A DNA stretch of 64,000 bases. Origin: JACPRL01 sp035573715 (GTDB lineage: Bacteria > Acidobacteriota > Terriglobia > Acidiferrales > 2-02-FULL-67-57). How positions within the stretch are numbered: the stretch's first letter is position 1; every line of letters starts with the position of its first letter. Location: the NCBI GenBank assembly GCA_035573715.1, contig DATLZZ010000003.1:1-64000 (forward strand), in the 5' to 3' direction. A program made the position numbers and the translations under genes. A model generated the notes under the pieces. It was not told the origin of the DNA, did not search any database, and was given only the letters and a program-made list of their open reading frames with translations. Positions 33,056-41,338 of this stretch are shown piece after piece.

Positions 33056-34402
33056 ATGAAGCGCAACCTGGCGGTTCTTCTCCTGCTCGCGGTCGTGGCA
33101 GTCCTGTTCGCGGCGCCACAGAATGTTTCGGCGCAGAAGCCCACGCCCTCGCAGGCCGCGCCCGAGGAGCCGCAACCTCCGCCGCCCGCGGCGCAGGAGA
33201 AAGAGAAAGTCAAGGGCTACACGCTGCCGCCCGAGCAGTACCAGAAAGCGGTCGAGTACTCGCGCGCCCGCTATCAACTCTACTTCATCGGCTTCGCCTA
33301 CGGCCTGCTGATTCTGTGGCTGGTGCTGAAGCTGAAGTGGTCGGCGCGGTGGCGCGACTGGGCCGAGCGCGCGTCGCGAGTGCGCTTTGTGCAGGCGCTG
33401 GTCTACGTCCCCATCCTGTCGCTGGTGACCGCGGTGCTGGGCTTGCCCACCGACCTCTACGGCCAGTGGCTTTCGCTGAAGTACGACCAGTCGGTGCAGG
33501 GCTGGGGCTCGTGGTTCTGGGACTGGACGAAAAGCCAGTTCATCGGCATCGTCCTCAGCGTTGTTCTCCTCTGGATCCTCTACTGGGTCATCCGCCGCAG
33601 CCCGCGCCGCTGGTGGTTCCATTTCTGGCTGGCCGCCCTGCCCATTCTGCTGTTCGTGTTCTTTATTGCGCCCTTCGTCATCACGCCGCTGTTTTTCAAG
33701 TTCGAGCCGCTGGAGAAGACCAACCCGCAACTGGTCACCGAGATTGAGAAAGTGGTCCAGCGCGGCGGCCTGACCATTCCCCGCGAGCGCATGTTCGAGA
33801 TGAAGGCCAGCGAAAAGCTCAAGTCGGTGAACGCCTACGTCACCGGCTTCGGCGCCTCCAAGCGCGTCGTCGTCTGGGACACTACGATTCAGAAAACGAC
33901 GGTGCCGGAGACGCTCTTCGTCTTCGGCCATGAGATGGGCCACTACGTCCTCGGGCACGTCTGGGAGGGCATCGCCTTTTTTGCCGTCGTCCTGCTAGTG
34001 TTTCTCTACCTCGGCTATCGCGGCCTGCACTGGATGCTGGGCCGCTGGGGCGCGGGCTGGGGACTGCGGGGCGTAGACGACTGGGCCTCGCTGCCCGTGC
34101 TTCTCCTTCTGCTCTCGGTCTTCGGCTTTCTCTTCTCGCCCATCGCCAGCAGCTACAGCCGCTACCAGGAACACCAGGCCGACATCTACGGCCTGGAGGT
34201 CATCCACGGGCTGGTGCCGGATTCCCAGCAGGCCGCCGCGCGCGCCTTTCAGATTCTGGGCGAGATCAACCTCGCCGACCCGGAGCCGAGCACGTTCATC
34301 AAGATCTGGCTCTACAGCCATCCGCCGCTCAAGGAACGGATTGAGTTCGCCTTGACCTACGACCCGTGGTCGAAGGGCGAGCGCCCGAAGTACATCCCTT
34401 AG
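33056..34402 (+). CDS. M48-family membrane metalloprotease (Ste24-like)
   Basis: 448 residues from the ATG at 33056, with GAGAGG six bases upstream. A signal peptide (about 1-27, ending VSAQ), a Pro/Glu-rich linker and several membrane helices precede the zinc motif HEMGH (His292, Glu293, His296) and the third zinc ligand region EHQADIYGLEVIHG. The layout matches CAAX-protease-type M48A peptidases. Its substrate is unknown, but the family degrades abnormal membrane and periplasmic proteins. Confidence 0.92.
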   Translation: MKRNLAVLLLLAVVAVLFAAPQNVSAQKPTPSQAAPEEPQPPPPAAQEKEKVKGYTLPPEQYQKAVEYSRARYQLYFIGFAYGLLILWLVLKLKWSARWRDWAERASRVRFVQALVYVPILSLVTAVLGLPTDLYGQWLSLKYDQSVQGWGSWFWDWTKSQFIGIVLSVVLLWILYWVIRRSPRRWWFHFWLAALPILLFVFFIAPFVITPLFFKFEPLEKTNPQLVTEIEKVVQRGGLTIPRERMFEMKASEKLKSVNAYVTGFGASKRVVVWDTTIQKTTVPETLFVFGHEMGHYVLGHVWEGIAFFAVVLLVFLYLGYRGLHWMLGRWGAGWGLRGVDDWASLPVLLLLLSVFGFLFSPIASSYSRYQEHQADIYGLEVIHGLVPDSQQAAARAFQILGEINLADPEPSTFIKIWLYSHPPLKERIEFALTYDPWSKGERPKYIP

Positions 34403-34498
34403 TCGCGCGCGAGGCTCCACACCTTGTCATCCCAAGTCGGGCCTCTTACTTGGCGGGAGGACAGGCGAGGGAGCTGCTTTTCTTAGGTGCCTGAGATC

Positions 34499-35071
34499 AT
34501 GGCGTTGATCAAGCTGACCGTCAAACCGCTGATGCCCGCCCGCTGGGCCGACTTCGAAAAACTCTTCGGGCCGCGCGGCGCCTGCGGCGGCTGCTGGTGC
34601 ATGTGGTGGCGGCTGCGCCGCTCGGACTTCGACCGCGGCCGCGGCGCCGGCAACAAACGCCGCATGAAGCGGCTGGTGCAATCGGGCCCGCCGCCCGGGC
34701 TGCTCGCCTATGCCGGGCGCGAGCCGGTGGGCTGGATTTCGCTCGCGCCGCGCTCGGTGTTCCCCGTGCTGGGCAACTCCCGCGTCCTCGCGCCGGTGGA
34801 CGACAAGCCCGTTTGCTCTGTGGTCTGCTTCTTCATCGCCAAGGGCTGGCGCGGCAAGGGGGTGGCGAAGCAGCTCTTGCAGGCCGGAGTTGCCTACGTC
34901 AAGCGTCGCGGCGCGAGGATTGTCGAAGGCTACCCGGTCGCGCCGCGCAAGGGCCGCCTGCCTGCGGCATTCATTTGGACCGGAGTTCCGCCCATCTTTG
35001 AGAAAGCGGGCTTCCAGGAAGTCGCCCGCCGCTCCCCCACTCGCCCCATCGTCCGCCGCGCGCTCGGCTAG
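34499..35071 (+). CDS. GNAT-family N-acetyltransferase
   Basis: 190 residues from the ATG at 34499 (a GTG at 34487 is an alternative). The acetyl-CoA binding block is VVCFFIAKGWRGKGVAKQLL, with the family's Gly-rich loop after a beta strand. The N-terminal half has Cys/Trp-rich ACGGCWCMWWRLRR, a feature I associate with a common GNAT subgroup of unknown substrate. Confidence 0.88.
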   Translation: MALIKLTVKPLMPARWADFEKLFGPRGACGGCWCMWWRLRRSDFDRGRGAGNKRRMKRLVQSGPPPGLLAYAGREPVGWISLAPRSVFPVLGNSRVLAPVDDKPVCSVVCFFIAKGWRGKGVAKQLLQAGVAYVKRRGARIVEGYPVAPRKGRLPAAFIWTGVPPIFEKAGFQEVARRSPTRPIVRRALG

Positions 35072-35073
35072 GT

Positions 35074-35430
35074 CTACGGGCGGCGGAGCCAGTACTCGCG
35101 CAGGGACTTGGCCAGCTCGCCCTCAAACTCAATCAGCATGATGCCGCGCAGCTCGTGCTGCTTGTGGGTGTCGAGCCGGGCGTAGCGGGTGCGCCACTCG
35201 GCGATGAGCAGGTCGCCGACGACAATCGGCTCGCTCCAGGTCATGTGCACATCGCGGTGGAAGCCCGTGGCCGCTTCCCAATACTCGCGGATGGCGGCGC
35301 GCCCGCGCAGCGGTTCGTCGAACGGGTCTTCCTGGTAGGTCGCCTCCTCGGTGAAGAGGCTGGCGGCCAGCTCGGGGTCGCGCTTCTGCCACGCCTTGGC
35401 ATAGGTTTCCATCCATTTCTTCGCGTCCAT
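35074..35430 (-). CDS. SnoaL/NTF2-like protein
   Basis: 118 residues from the ATG at 35430, preceded by GGGAGGA. The pattern DAKKWMETYAKAWQKRDPEL, LFTEEATYQEDPF, GRAAIREYWEAATGF is typical of the SnoaL-like branch of the NTF2-like cone-shaped fold. The family includes small-molecule isomerases and hydrolases and many non-enzymatic members. The function is unknown. Confidence 0.85.
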   Translation of the reverse strand: MDAKKWMETYAKAWQKRDPELAASLFTEEATYQEDPFDEPLRGRAAIREYWEAATGFHRDVHMTWSEPIVVGDLLIAEWRTRYARLDTHKQHELRGIMLIEFEGELAKSLREYWLRRP

Positions 35431-35440
35431 CATTCCTCCC

Positions 35441-35515
35441 TCGGAAGGGCGGGGTTTCAACCCCGCCGTCAATCTGACCAGAATTGGTGGGCTTTAGCCC
35501 CTGAAGCGTTCCTTC
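35441..35515. repeat. Dispersed palindromic repeat, type 2
   Basis: Contains GGAAGGGCGGGGTTTCAACC and GTGGGCTTTAGCCCCTGAA. The second block overlaps the stop codon and last codons of thiE, so the end of that protein is encoded by the repeat. Confidence 0.75.
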
Positions 35516-36162
35516 GCACCCGCGCTGTCGCTCCAAAGCGCGCGGAGGCGCCTAGTAGTAGCTTTCAGTTCGGTGCTTTTCTGGAACAGCGTAATCGCGG
35601 CTACGCCGGCGGCGCCGGCGCGCAGGCACTCGCCGGCGTTCTCCAGCGTCACGCCGCCTAACGCCAGCACCGGCATCGGCACCGCGCGCGCCGCCTCCGC
35701 GAGTTTCTCCACTCCCAGCGGGGCCGTAGCCGACTCCTTCGACAGCGGCTGGAAGACCGGCCCGAAGACGGCGAAGTCGGCGCCGCCTTCCTCCGCCCGG
35801 TGCAGCTCGTCAAGATTGTGGCACGAGGCGCCGATGAGCAGCGCCGGATACGCCCGCCGCACTTCCGCCACCGGCAAGCCCTTTGCCGGCAGATGGACGC
35901 CGTGGGCGCCCGCCGCCAGCGCCACATCCAGCCGATCGTTCACCAGAATCCGTGTGGGCGAATTGCGCGCCGAGCCCACGGCGGCTTCCACCACCGCCGC
36001 CAGCACTCGCGCAGGCCAATCCTTCTCTCGAATCTGAATCAGATCGACGCCGGCGGCAATCGCGCGCTTGATCACCGCCAGCACATCCTCGCCGCTCACA
36101 CCGCGCCGGTCGGTGATGTAGCAGAGCAGCGGGCGGCGCTCAGGCAGTCCGGCCACGGCCAA
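35494..36162 (-). CDS. thiE: Thiamine phosphate synthase (ThiE/TenI family)
   Basis: 222 residues. LLCYITDRRGVSGEDVLAVI, DLIQIREKDWPARVL, RILVNDRLDVALAAGAHGVH, LIGASCHNLDEL and VFGPVFQPLSKES, then ALGGVTLENAGECLRAGAAG are conserved thiamine-phosphate synthase blocks. The enzyme couples the pyrimidine and thiazole halves of thiamine. A TenI-like role is possible since no other thi gene is in the window. The last residues come from a dispersed repeat. Confidence 0.9.
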   Translation of the reverse strand: MAVAGLPERRPLLCYITDRRGVSGEDVLAVIKRAIAAGVDLIQIREKDWPARVLAAVVEAAVGSARNSPTRILVNDRLDVALAAGAHGVHLPAKGLPVAEVRRAYPALLIGASCHNLDELHRAEEGGADFAVFGPVFQPLSKESATAPLGVEKLAEAARAVPMPVLALGGVTLENAGECLRAGAAGVAAITLFQKSTELKATTRRLRALWSDSAGAKERFRG

Positions 36163-36448
36163 CCCCGCTCGGCGGGGCCAGCACCGGCTCGGCCGGCGCC
36201 GGCTCGAACCACTCTTCCAGCACGTCGGTAAACCGCAGGGCCGCGCTCAGGGCCAGCCCGATATCAATCAGCCCCAGGCCCGAGACCCCGCCCCGCACGA
36301 AATCGTTTAACAGCCATGGGGCAGCGGCCGGGAAGCGCAGCAGAAAATAGTTGTACTCCCACAATGAGCTCCAGGGCAGAACCACCAGAAACAGCCCCAG
36401 CTCGAGGCCGAAGACGATGGCGGCAAGCAGAAAGAGGCGGGCCAGCAT
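36140..36448 (-). CDS. Small conserved membrane protein
   Basis: 102 residues. It has two membrane helices (MLARLFLLAAIVFGLELGLF and VRGGVSGLGLIDIGLALSAA) linked by VLPWSSLWEYNYFLLRFP. I have seen this pattern in other Acidobacteriota proteins without known function. It overlaps the start of thiE by 23 bases and lies 9 bases after the TPR gene, so it is probably cotranscribed. Confidence 0.7.
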   Translation of the reverse strand: MLARLFLLAAIVFGLELGLFLVVLPWSSLWEYNYFLLRFPAAAPWLLNDFVRGGVSGLGLIDIGLALSAALRFTDVLEEWFEPAPAEPVLAPPSGVGRGRTA

Positions 36449-36457
36449 TCCCGCGTG

Positions 36458-39148
36458 TCAGGCGCCCTGCAGCTCGCGGATGCGCTCGCCGACGTCGCGG
36501 TAGTCCACGTTGGAGCCGTAGACTTCCAGGAAGCAGTTCAAAGCGCCCTTGCGGTCGCCGGCCTGCTCGAGGGCGTTGCCGAGGTCGTAGCGCAGGGCGG
36601 TGGCGCCTTCGTCGTCCAGCCCCGGCGTCTTCAGGGCGCGCTCGTACCAGCGGGCGGCGATCTGCGGGTGGCCTTTCTCCATGAAGCAGTGGCCGAGAAG
36701 GATGCAGCACTGGAAAAAGTTGGAATGCGCGTGCTGCTTTTCGGCGGCCTTGGAGGCCTTCTGGAACTCGCTGATGGCCTCGTCCAGCAGGCCCATCTCC
36801 TTGTAGGCGATGCCGAGGTTGTAGTGGGTCTCGATGTCTTCCACCTCTTCCACTTCGCCCATATCGGCCTTGAATTCGTCGAACACTTCGGCCAGCACGC
36901 CCAGCGACGGCGCCGCCGCGGGCGGGGCCGGAGCTTTGGCCTTGGGAGGCGGCGGCGCGGTGGTTTTGGCGGCGGGCGCCGGGGCCGCCGGTGCGCCGGC
37001 GAGCGCTGCGTCAATCTCACCCGCGAGGTCGGAAAAGAACGACTCGGCGGTCATCCCCGCCGTGGCCGGCGCGGGCTCGGCCTTGGGCTGCTCTTCGAGA
37101 ACCAGCTCGTAGCTCTCGCCCTCTTCAGCTTCACCCGCCGCCACCGGTTCGGGCTCCGGGACTGCTTCCACCACGGGTTCCGGTTCAGGCACCGGCTCCG
37201 GCGCGGGCTCGGGCACGGCCTCCACCACCGGCGGCGCGGCGGCCGCGGCTTCCACGCGCCGCCGCAGTTCGCTCAGCGCCGGCTCGCCCGGGAAATCCTG
37301 CTCGTAGCGGCCCAGAACGTCGCGGGCCATGTCGAACATTCCCTGGTTGAGATAGAACTCAATTTCTTCCGTAGCTTCCTTGGGGCTAAAGACGGGCGCG
37401 GGCGGAGCTTCTTCGACCGGCACCGCCTCCTCGACCGCGGGGGGCTCGGGCGCGGCTTCAACAGCCTCCGACGCCACCAGCCCTTGCTCGGTGGCGGCCG
37501 CCATCCACTCAGCCGAGAGGTCAATCTCTTCCGTCGCCGGGGCTGGCTCGGGCGCCGCCGCGACCGCCGCCGGCTCCCCAAGCGCGGGGGCGGCCGCTTC
37601 GGCGGCGGCGACCACGCCGCCATACTGCTGCGCCATCCGGTTCAACTCTTCGGCGCGCTGGTAGTTGCCGGCATCGCGGTAGAGCTTTTCGAGCCGCGCC
37701 GCCACTTCGGCCACGCCGGCGTTGTTGCCGCTGGCAATGTAGAGGTCGAGCAACTTCTCGTTGGCGGTGGGGTGCTGGGGCAGGCGCGCCACCAGTTGCG
37801 TGGCCAGTTCCAGCGCCTTGTCGGTCATCCCGTAGCTGGAGAAGAGATCAATGTCGGTGACGGTGGCGTTGAAATACGCCTGTCCCTCTTCGTCGAGTTC
37901 GACCACCGCTGGGGGCGCCTCGAGCTGCTCGAGGAAGGCCGGCGGCGCCTCGCCCGGCGTTTCGCTCACCGCCACCGCCTCGCCCAGGGCTTCGCGCACC
38001 TGGCGCAGCTCGTGGGAGAGCTCCAGGTTGTTGGGGTCGAGCGTGACGGCTTCGTCGTAGAGCGTCTTGGCGCGCGCCCAGTCCTTGGCGGCGGCCGCGG
38101 CGCGCGCCTGGCGGGCCAGCGCCGAGACGAGGCTGGGCTGGTCGCCGACTTCGCGGGCGGCGCGGGCCAGCCATTCGAGCGCGGGCGATGAGTTGGGGAG
38201 CGCGTCGGCAATCTCCCGCAGCGTCTCGAGGGTGTTGAAAGGGTCGTGCTGGATGGCGGCCTCGCCGGCGCGGCCCAGGACGTCGAGCGTGCGCGCCTCG
38301 TCGCCCGACCGGGCGGCGTGGCGGGCCAGTTGCATCATTCCGCCGGCCCGGTGGGGGTCGGCGGCAAAGATTCTCTCCGCCAGCTCGGAGGCCGCGTCGG
38401 TTTGCCCGGCCTCGAGCCGCAGCGTGAGCAGCAGCTCCAGCGCATCCGGCTTCTCTTCCAGGTTGGCGATTTTTTCCAGCGCCGCCAGCGCCTCCTGCGA
38501 CCGGCCGGACTTCTGCAAGGCGCGCGCCTGCGTGAGGCGAACTGCAGGATGGTCGGGGGCCAGCGCCACCGCCTTCTCCAACCGCTGCAAGCTGTCGGCG
38601 ACGTTGTCGTCGGCCAGCAGGCGCTCGGCCATCCGCTGGAAGATTTTCGCCGCCTCCACCGGCTGGCCGTGGCGCTCGTAGAGGTTGGCGAGGCGCTCTT
38701 GAATCTTCAGGTTCTCGGGGTCGAGGTCGAGCACTTTCTGCATTACCTGCAGGGCCTGCGGGGTCTGGTTGCCCTTCAGGTACATCTCGGCCAGTTGCAG
38801 GTACTGGGCGCGGGCTTCGCTCAGCAGCCCCTGCATGGTGTAGAGGTCGGCCAGGCGCTCCATGGCATTGGTGTCGCGCGGGTCGAGCTTGGAAATCTTC
38901 TTGAACATCGCAATCCCGCGCACCAGGAAGCCTTCCTTGACGTAGACATCAGCCAGCTTGGTGTAGTACTTCACCGCTTCGGTGGTGTTGTTCATCCGGC
39001 TGTAGAGGTCGCCGATGATGTTGAGCGCGTTCTGGTCGCGGGGGTCCTGGGACAGGATGCGCTGGTACTCGCGGATGGCCTCCGCCAGTTTGCCCTTGCC
39101 AATCAGTTCCTGGGCCGACTGAAGAATCTTTTCCTTGTTGAATGCCAC
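36458..39148 (-). CDS. Large tetratricopeptide-repeat protein
   Basis: 896 residues. The N-terminal two thirds contains many TPR units (for example KGKLAEAIREYQRILSQDP, TEAVKYYTKLADVYVKEGF). It is followed by a long Ala/Pro/Glu-rich, probably disordered, region (about 540-790) and further TPRs at the C-terminus (LGIAYKEMGLLDEAISEFQK). No signal peptide, so it is cytoplasmic. TPR proteins act as scaffolds; its partners are unknown. The locus context (mltG, ruvX, rnhB nearby) gives no clear hint. Confidence 0.85.
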   Translation of the reverse strand: MAFNKEKILQSAQELIGKGKLAEAIREYQRILSQDPRDQNALNIIGDLYSRMNNTTEAVKYYTKLADVYVKEGFLVRGIAMFKKISKLDPRDTNAMERLADLYTMQGLLSEARAQYLQLAEMYLKGNQTPQALQVMQKVLDLDPENLKIQERLANLYERHGQPVEAAKIFQRMAERLLADDNVADSLQRLEKAVALAPDHPAVRLTQARALQKSGRSQEALAALEKIANLEEKPDALELLLTLRLEAGQTDAASELAERIFAADPHRAGGMMQLARHAARSGDEARTLDVLGRAGEAAIQHDPFNTLETLREIADALPNSSPALEWLARAAREVGDQPSLVSALARQARAAAAAKDWARAKTLYDEAVTLDPNNLELSHELRQVREALGEAVAVSETPGEAPPAFLEQLEAPPAVVELDEEGQAYFNATVTDIDLFSSYGMTDKALELATQLVARLPQHPTANEKLLDLYIASGNNAGVAEVAARLEKLYRDAGNYQRAEELNRMAQQYGGVVAAAEAAAPALGEPAAVAAAPEPAPATEEIDLSAEWMAAATEQGLVASEAVEAAPEPPAVEEAVPVEEAPPAPVFSPKEATEEIEFYLNQGMFDMARDVLGRYEQDFPGEPALSELRRRVEAAAAAPPVVEAVPEPAPEPVPEPEPVVEAVPEPEPVAAGEAEEGESYELVLEEQPKAEPAPATAGMTAESFFSDLAGEIDAALAGAPAAPAPAAKTTAPPPPKAKAPAPPAAAPSLGVLAEVFDEFKADMGEVEEVEDIETHYNLGIAYKEMGLLDEAISEFQKASKAAEKQHAHSNFFQCCILLGHCFMEKGHPQIAARWYERALKTPGLDDEGATALRYDLGNALEQAGDRKGALNCFLEVYGSNVDYRDVGERIRELQGA

Positions 39149-39227
39149 GCGGAATCTCCCCCAGCGCAGGGCGGCTTGAAACCTAGCACGACCCTTGCGG
39201 CAGTGTCAACGCTGAGGGCGGCAAGCC

Positions 39228-39875
39228 CTAGAAAGGCAGGGGGTTCTGCTCCAGGCGCGCCAGCAGCGCCAGCGACTCCCGCACCGGGGCGAAGGACTTG
39301 CGGTGGAACGCCGTCGGCCCCAGCACGCGCAGGCATGCGAGGTGCTCGCGGGTGGCGTAGCCCTTGTGGCGCGCCAGGCCGTAGCCGGGGAATTGCCGAT
39401 CGAACTCGCGCATCAGCGCGTCGCGGTGCACTTTGGCCAGGATGGAGGCGGCGGCGATGGAGACCGAGCGGCTGTCGCCCCGGATGAGCGGCTCGCAGGG
39501 CAGCGGCAGCTCGAGCGGCACCGCGTCGCTCAGCACGTAGCCCGGCGCCGGGCGCAGCTTCGCCACCGCTTGCTGCATCGCCTGGCGGGTGGCCTGGTAG
39601 ATGTTCCAGGCGTCGATGCGCTCCGGCAGTACTTCGGCCACCGCCCAGGCCATCGCCCGGTTGCGGATTTTCTCCGCCAGTTCTTCGCGCCTGAGCGGGG
39701 TCAGTTTCTTGGAATCGTCGAGGCCGGGGATGCGCCGCCGCGGGTCGAGGATAGCGGCGGCCGCCACGACGGGGCCAAACAGTGCGCCGCGGCCGACTTC
39801 ATCGACACCGGCCACCAGCCAAAAGCCCGCGCGCTCCGCCCGCCGCTCCCAGCGGCGTGTGCAGTGTCCCCCCAC
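39228..39875 (-). CDS. rnhB: Ribonuclease HII
   Basis: 215 residues from the GTG at 39875. The N-terminal LVAGVDEVGRGALFGPVVAAA carries the Asp-Glu catalytic pair, and DSKKLTPLRREELAEKI, SILAKVHRDALMREF and HKGYATREH are RNase HII motifs. The enzyme removes ribonucleotides and RNA primers from DNA. The start is uncertain: a longer frame to ATG 39935 is open, but homologues start near CTRRWERRAERAG. It is divergent from the selenoprotein radical SAM gene. Confidence 0.9.
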   Translation of the reverse strand: MGGHCTRRWERRAERAGFWLVAGVDEVGRGALFGPVVAAAAILDPRRRIPGLDDSKKLTPLRREELAEKIRNRAMAWAVAEVLPERIDAWNIYQATRQAMQQAVAKLRPAPGYVLSDAVPLELPLPCEPLIRGDSRSVSIAAASILAKVHRDALMREFDRQFPGYGLARHKGYATREHLACLRVLGPTAFHRKSFAPVRESLALLARLEQNPLPF

Positions 39876-39936
39876 GCCGCAAAGTCTACCACGGCGAAGC
39901 AAGAGCAATTCACAGTCGCCGCTCGCGTGAGGCATA

Positions 39937-41337
39937 ATGGTTGTTGTCCCGATGAACGTCGTCCTGCTTTCCACCTACGAGCTTGGTCGCCAGCCCTTCG
40001 GGCTGGCCTCGCCGGCGGCGTGGTTGCGCCGCGCCGGCGCGGAAGTCACCCGCGCCGACCTCTCGCGCCAGCCGCTGCCGGGCGACGCGGTGCGCGCCGC
40101 CGACCTCATCGCCTTTTACGTTCCCATGCACACCGCCACGCGGCTGGCCGCGCGCACGCTGCCTCTCATTCGGCAGCTTAATCCGAACGCGCATCTCTGC
40201 TTCTACGGTCTCTACGCGCCGATGAACGAGGCCTACCTGCGCGGCCTGGGCGCCCAGACCATCCTGGGAGGCGAGTTCGAAGACGGCCTGGTGAGTCTGG
40301 TCGAACGGCTTCGCGCCGGACGAGCGGCTCAGGTTGAGCCGACGGTTTCGCTCCCGCGGTTGCAGTTTCTTCTTCCCGATCGTTCGCAGCTGCCGCCGCT
40401 GAAACGGTACGCGCGCTTGCAGGTGAACGGTCGCGAGCGTGTCGTCGGGTACACCGAGGCCAGCCGCGGCTGCAAGCACCTCTGCCGGCACTGCCCGATT
40501 GTGCCGGTCTATAACGGGGTCTTCCGCATCGTGCAGCCTGATGTGGTGCTGGCCGACATCCGCCAGCAGGTCGCCGCCGGGGCCGAGCACATCACCTTCG
40601 GCGACCCGGATTTTTTCAATGGCCCCGGGCACGCGCTGGAGATTGTCGAGGCGCTGCATCTCGAATTTCCGCAGCTCACCTACGACGTGACCATTAAGAT
40701 TGAGCACCTGTTGAAGCACTCCCAGCACCTGGCGCGGCTGCGCGCCACCGGCTGCCTGTTCGTCACCAGCGCGGTGGAGTCGATTGATGACGCCGTGCTG
40801 GCGCGGCTTGCCAAAGGCCACACCCGCGCCGACTTCCTCGAAGTCGCGCGCCGCTTTCGCGCTGTGGGTCTTACGCTCGCGCCAACTTTCGTGCCGTTTA
40901 CTCCGTGGACGAGGCTTGAGGATTATCTGGAGCTGCTCAACCTCATCGCCGAGCTGGAGCTGATTGACAACGTCGCGCCCATCCAGCTCGCTATCCGCCT
41001 GCTCATCCCTTCCGGCTCGAAGCTGCTCGAGCTTGCCGAGGTGGCGGCGCTGGTGGGCGAGTTCGACCCGGCCTCCCTCGTCTATCCCTGGCGGCACGCC
41101 GACCCGCGCGTGGACGCTTTGCAGCGCGCCGTACAGGAGGCCGTTCACGCCGCCGAGCATCGCGGCGAGCCGCGCAGCCGAATCTTCGACACCATCTGGA
41201 CACTCGCTCACGATGCCGCTGGCCGGCCCGCGCATCCGGTTTCGGCGCCGCGGCTTGCCCGCGCCGCCATCCCCTACTTGAACGAGCCCTGGTACTGTTG
41301 AGCCGAACCCACACCAGAGCAGGTTGCTCTGTTCTGA
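39937..41337 (+). CDS. CUAEP-tail radical SAM selenoprotein (Sec455 at in-frame UGA 41299-41301)
   Basis: 466 residues if UGA 41299 is read as selenocysteine. An N-terminal B12-binding-like domain (MNVVLLSTYELGRQPFGLA) precedes the radical SAM motif CX3CX2C at Cys179, Cys183, Cys186. The tail reads EPWYC, UGA, then AEPTPEQVALF, that is Cys454-Sec455-Ala-Glu-Pro. From memory, NCBI family models name a group 'CUAEP/CCAEP-tail radical SAM (seleno)protein', which this fits exactly. Reading through leaves one base before the ATP-grasp ATG, whereas stopping at 41301 leaves 37. A SECIS-like hairpin follows. GAGG lies before ATG 39937; ATG 39952 is another option. The reaction is unknown. Confidence 0.88.
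41315..41331 (+). promoter_or_regulatory. Putative bacterial SECIS hairpin downstream of UGA 41299
   Basis: CAGAGCA (41315-41321) pairs perfectly with TGCTCTG (41325-41331) around a GGT loop. The loop starts 20 bases after the UGA. A GGU apical loop is the hallmark of the E. coli formate dehydrogenase SECIS bound by SelB. It is stronger than the hairpin in the DedA-rhodanese gene. Confidence 0.8.
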
Positions 41338-41338
41338 A

